64,000 nt of DNA from Glandiceps talaboti (lineage: Eukaryota; Hemichordata; Enteropneusta; Spengelidae). The translations under genes and the position numbers were made by a program. The stretch spans positions 12,176,379 to 12,240,378 of the forward strand of contig NC_135551.1 of assembly GCF_964340395.1 (NCBI RefSeq), written 5' to 3'. Positions 62,476 to 64,000 of the stretch are shown here, in pieces. Position 1 is the stretch's first letter. Each line of letters begins with the position of its first letter. Under the pieces are notes generated by a model. That model saw only the letters and a program-made list of their open reading frames with translations. It was not told the origin of the DNA and ran no database searches.

Positions 62476-62596
62476 CCTATATCAAGGCTTCATTCCTTGT
62501 ATCACTGTTCATGCCATTTCTGCAACATGATACTTGTCTTACGACTCTTGTCCCTATGCAGAAATGACTCACAGCAATACAGCAAATGAAGACAAG

Positions 62597-62862
62597 TGAC
62601 CTATCGGTCAGAATAGCTCCGCTGTTTTTTTTTAATTTTTTTTTTTACTTTGGTGACATGTAGAAGTGGTTCAGTTCTTCACTATGCAGTTTTGTTTTAG
62701 CGATGTAATAAAGTGGTTACTGGTTTCATATGATGTCTCACTATAAAACACATTTTACACAGAAGTTGGTAATGTATTGTACTTTTATACCATAGTCACC
62801 ATTTTATAACAAAAATCTACTGTTATGAAAAATTTCGCTGACAGCGGAGCTAAAAAGATATT
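62597..62862. mobile_element. Compact AGCTCCGCTGT-TIR MITE
   Basis: Near-identical to 31906-32144 over its body (gtgacatgtagaagtggttc, gaaaaatt). It begins gacctatcggtcagaatagctccgctg and ends cgctgacagcggagct, giving inverted ends agctccgctgt/acagcggagct. About 265 bp, noncoding. The high identity to the 31.9-kb copy suggests recent mobility. Confidence 0.8.
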
Positions 62863-64000
62863 GGGTATTAAACCTCATGATATTATATTGAATATTTTAT
62901 GAAATGTATAACATAAAAATCTGTACAGTATGATAACTGAACAACCAATAAAATGTTTTAAATTAACAAAGAACATTTTACTTCAACAAATTCTTTTTAA
63001 ACCACAAAAGTATTTGATATCTGTGGTATGCAAGTCTTAGAAGAGCTTTGATTTTGAAATGGCTAATGGTGAAATGATTCTAAGATATTATGCATATATA
63101 TGATACAAATGTAAGTGATCAACTTGATTTCACTCAAATGATGTCACTAAGTATTGTTTGTAGGATTCTTAGTACCATGACCAAAATACAAAATTAAGTT
63201 TGGATCATCTGACACAGCTGTCCTAATTAAAGGTATAGTATATAGTGTAGCCTCATTCAAAACAAAAATCTATTTAATAATGAACATTGTATTACATCAA
63301 ATACAACTACACACATAAAACTGTTATTCACAATTTCAGGTTATGCATCACTGTAAACAACACTTCATTATAGCAAACATTTTACATATCTCTCAATGAG
63401 TTTATCTTTAAGTAACATTATGACTACTTTTGAAGTGAAATTGGACTAATTAACATGAAATTATCCAAGAAAAATTAGTTGATAAATTTGATTAACATAT
63501 TAATAGGGATATCAGAATGCACGAAATTAAAAATAAGTCAGTAAGCGAAGTTGGACAGTCAGAGGTGTCTTTTAATCACTTTCATATTTTATGATTTATA
63601 TATAGTAATGATTAGTTTTGTAATGATATCATATTTAGTGAAACATTGTTAAGCAGGTATGAGAAGTAGTGGAAAGAGATAAGAATAAACAATATCTATA
63701 ATTTACTGGGAACATATATTGACTGTCAAAGGGTCAACAAACCAATATTAAAAAGATGCTTCAAGTGTCTCCCCATACAACACCTTGTATTCAGAACATA
63801 CAGGAGGGGTTGCATGCACTACTCAGGGGATGGTTGTGACCTGACTGTACCATGGGTTCACTTGTCCTTCACTGTCGTTGATGACATTTTGTCTTTGTTC
63901 TATAAAATCACTCATAATTAACCTTTTCACCACCAATTGCCCCCTGGGAATGTTTGTTCTCCACCACCCCCCTCACTGACCACCAGGTGAAAGTGAGTGT
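62863..64000. other. Tail of copy 2, then unique DNA
   Basis: 62863-63000 is AT-rich with no feature. 63001-63920 matches 47745-48912 of copy 1 but lacks about 240 bp that copy 1 has at 48485-48730. After 63920 the C-rich stretch (accaattgccccctggg) matches nothing else seen here. Confidence 0.7.

Larger units (their letters stand above)
53753..63920 (+). pseudogene. Copy 2 of the dispersed transposon-like gene, interrupted by two insertion blocks
   Basis: It matches copy 1 (35118-48912). Exon-like pieces: 54061-54235 (TLRGTEGVRLNEVRLAPIV … LVDVLLSRLN), 54400-54465 (SEICIKVCGDHGVGSR, degraded GGDHGGGS), 55785-55940, 56425-56475 (LSGDYEYLLKIYGMS), 56575-56770 (GKYYCLWCLTARE … VQDGSKMKDANQYHNCI, FFSIPLAMV), and 57040-57290 (DDDRQPFLFQIQEMELKHKTLQ, coiled-coil-like). 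Frameshifts relative to copy 1 (for example near 54105) show it is not intact. Interruptions: about 54468-55785 and 59041-63000. Homology resumes at 63001 (accacaaaagtat…tgtggtatgcaagtcttaga) and ends near 63920. Confidence 0.7.

Overview
This window looks like AT-rich nuclear DNA from an invertebrate animal. The evidence is single-domain 99-bp ankyrin exons with GT-AG borders separated by multi-kilobase introns, many minisatellites, a CR1/L2-type LINE tail, a tRNA-derived SINE, several terminal-inverted-repeat DNA elements and a tyrosine-recombinase retrotransposon. Nothing looks bacterial or viral. I cannot name the species.

The only host gene I can support lies on the minus strand. Three exons, each exactly 99 bp and one 33-residue ankyrin repeat, lie at 50230-50328, 25005-25103 and 16152-16250. 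If they belong to one gene its introns are about 25 kb and 8.8 kb. The 50.3-kb and 25.1-kb exons share flanking intron sequence and the same 111-bp minisatellite, so they look like an exon-plus-intron duplication. A possible exon of another gene lies on the plus strand at 28114-28416.

Left part (1-31 kb): successive tandem arrays with units of 76, 59, 104, 36, 78, about 150, 63, 111 and 70 bp. The 36-bp array (8498-15659) is the largest. It has a higher-order period of 2162 bp and is stop-free over long stretches in four of six frames, which gives very long but probably meaningless ORFs.

Right part (35-64 kb): two diverged copies of the same multi-exon transposon-like gene (copy 1, 35118-48912; copy 2, 53753-63920). 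Each is an empty-site control for insertions in the other. Copy 1 has gained a Harbinger-like element (36493-38462, TAA target duplication), a Ngaro-type retrotransposon (38869-44825, minus strand) and a Mutator-like MITE (45121-45659, 9-bp target duplication). Copy 2 has gained a TIR element packed with a 114-bp repeat (about 54468-55785) and a block of nested insertions (59041-63000). That block includes a 1.67-kb palindrome inserted inside the A box of a tRNA-SINE.

The most informative object is the Ngaro-type element. It has gag-like, RT-RNase H and tyrosine recombinase ORFs and the split direct repeat order A1-ORFs-B1-A2-B2. A1 and A2 are identical over 155 bp, and B1 and B2 differ at one of 110 bp, so it inserted recently, yet it carries two single in-frame stops. 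Around it are several foldback elements, notably a 2.26-kb one at 51157-53412 whose arms are themselves tandem repeats.
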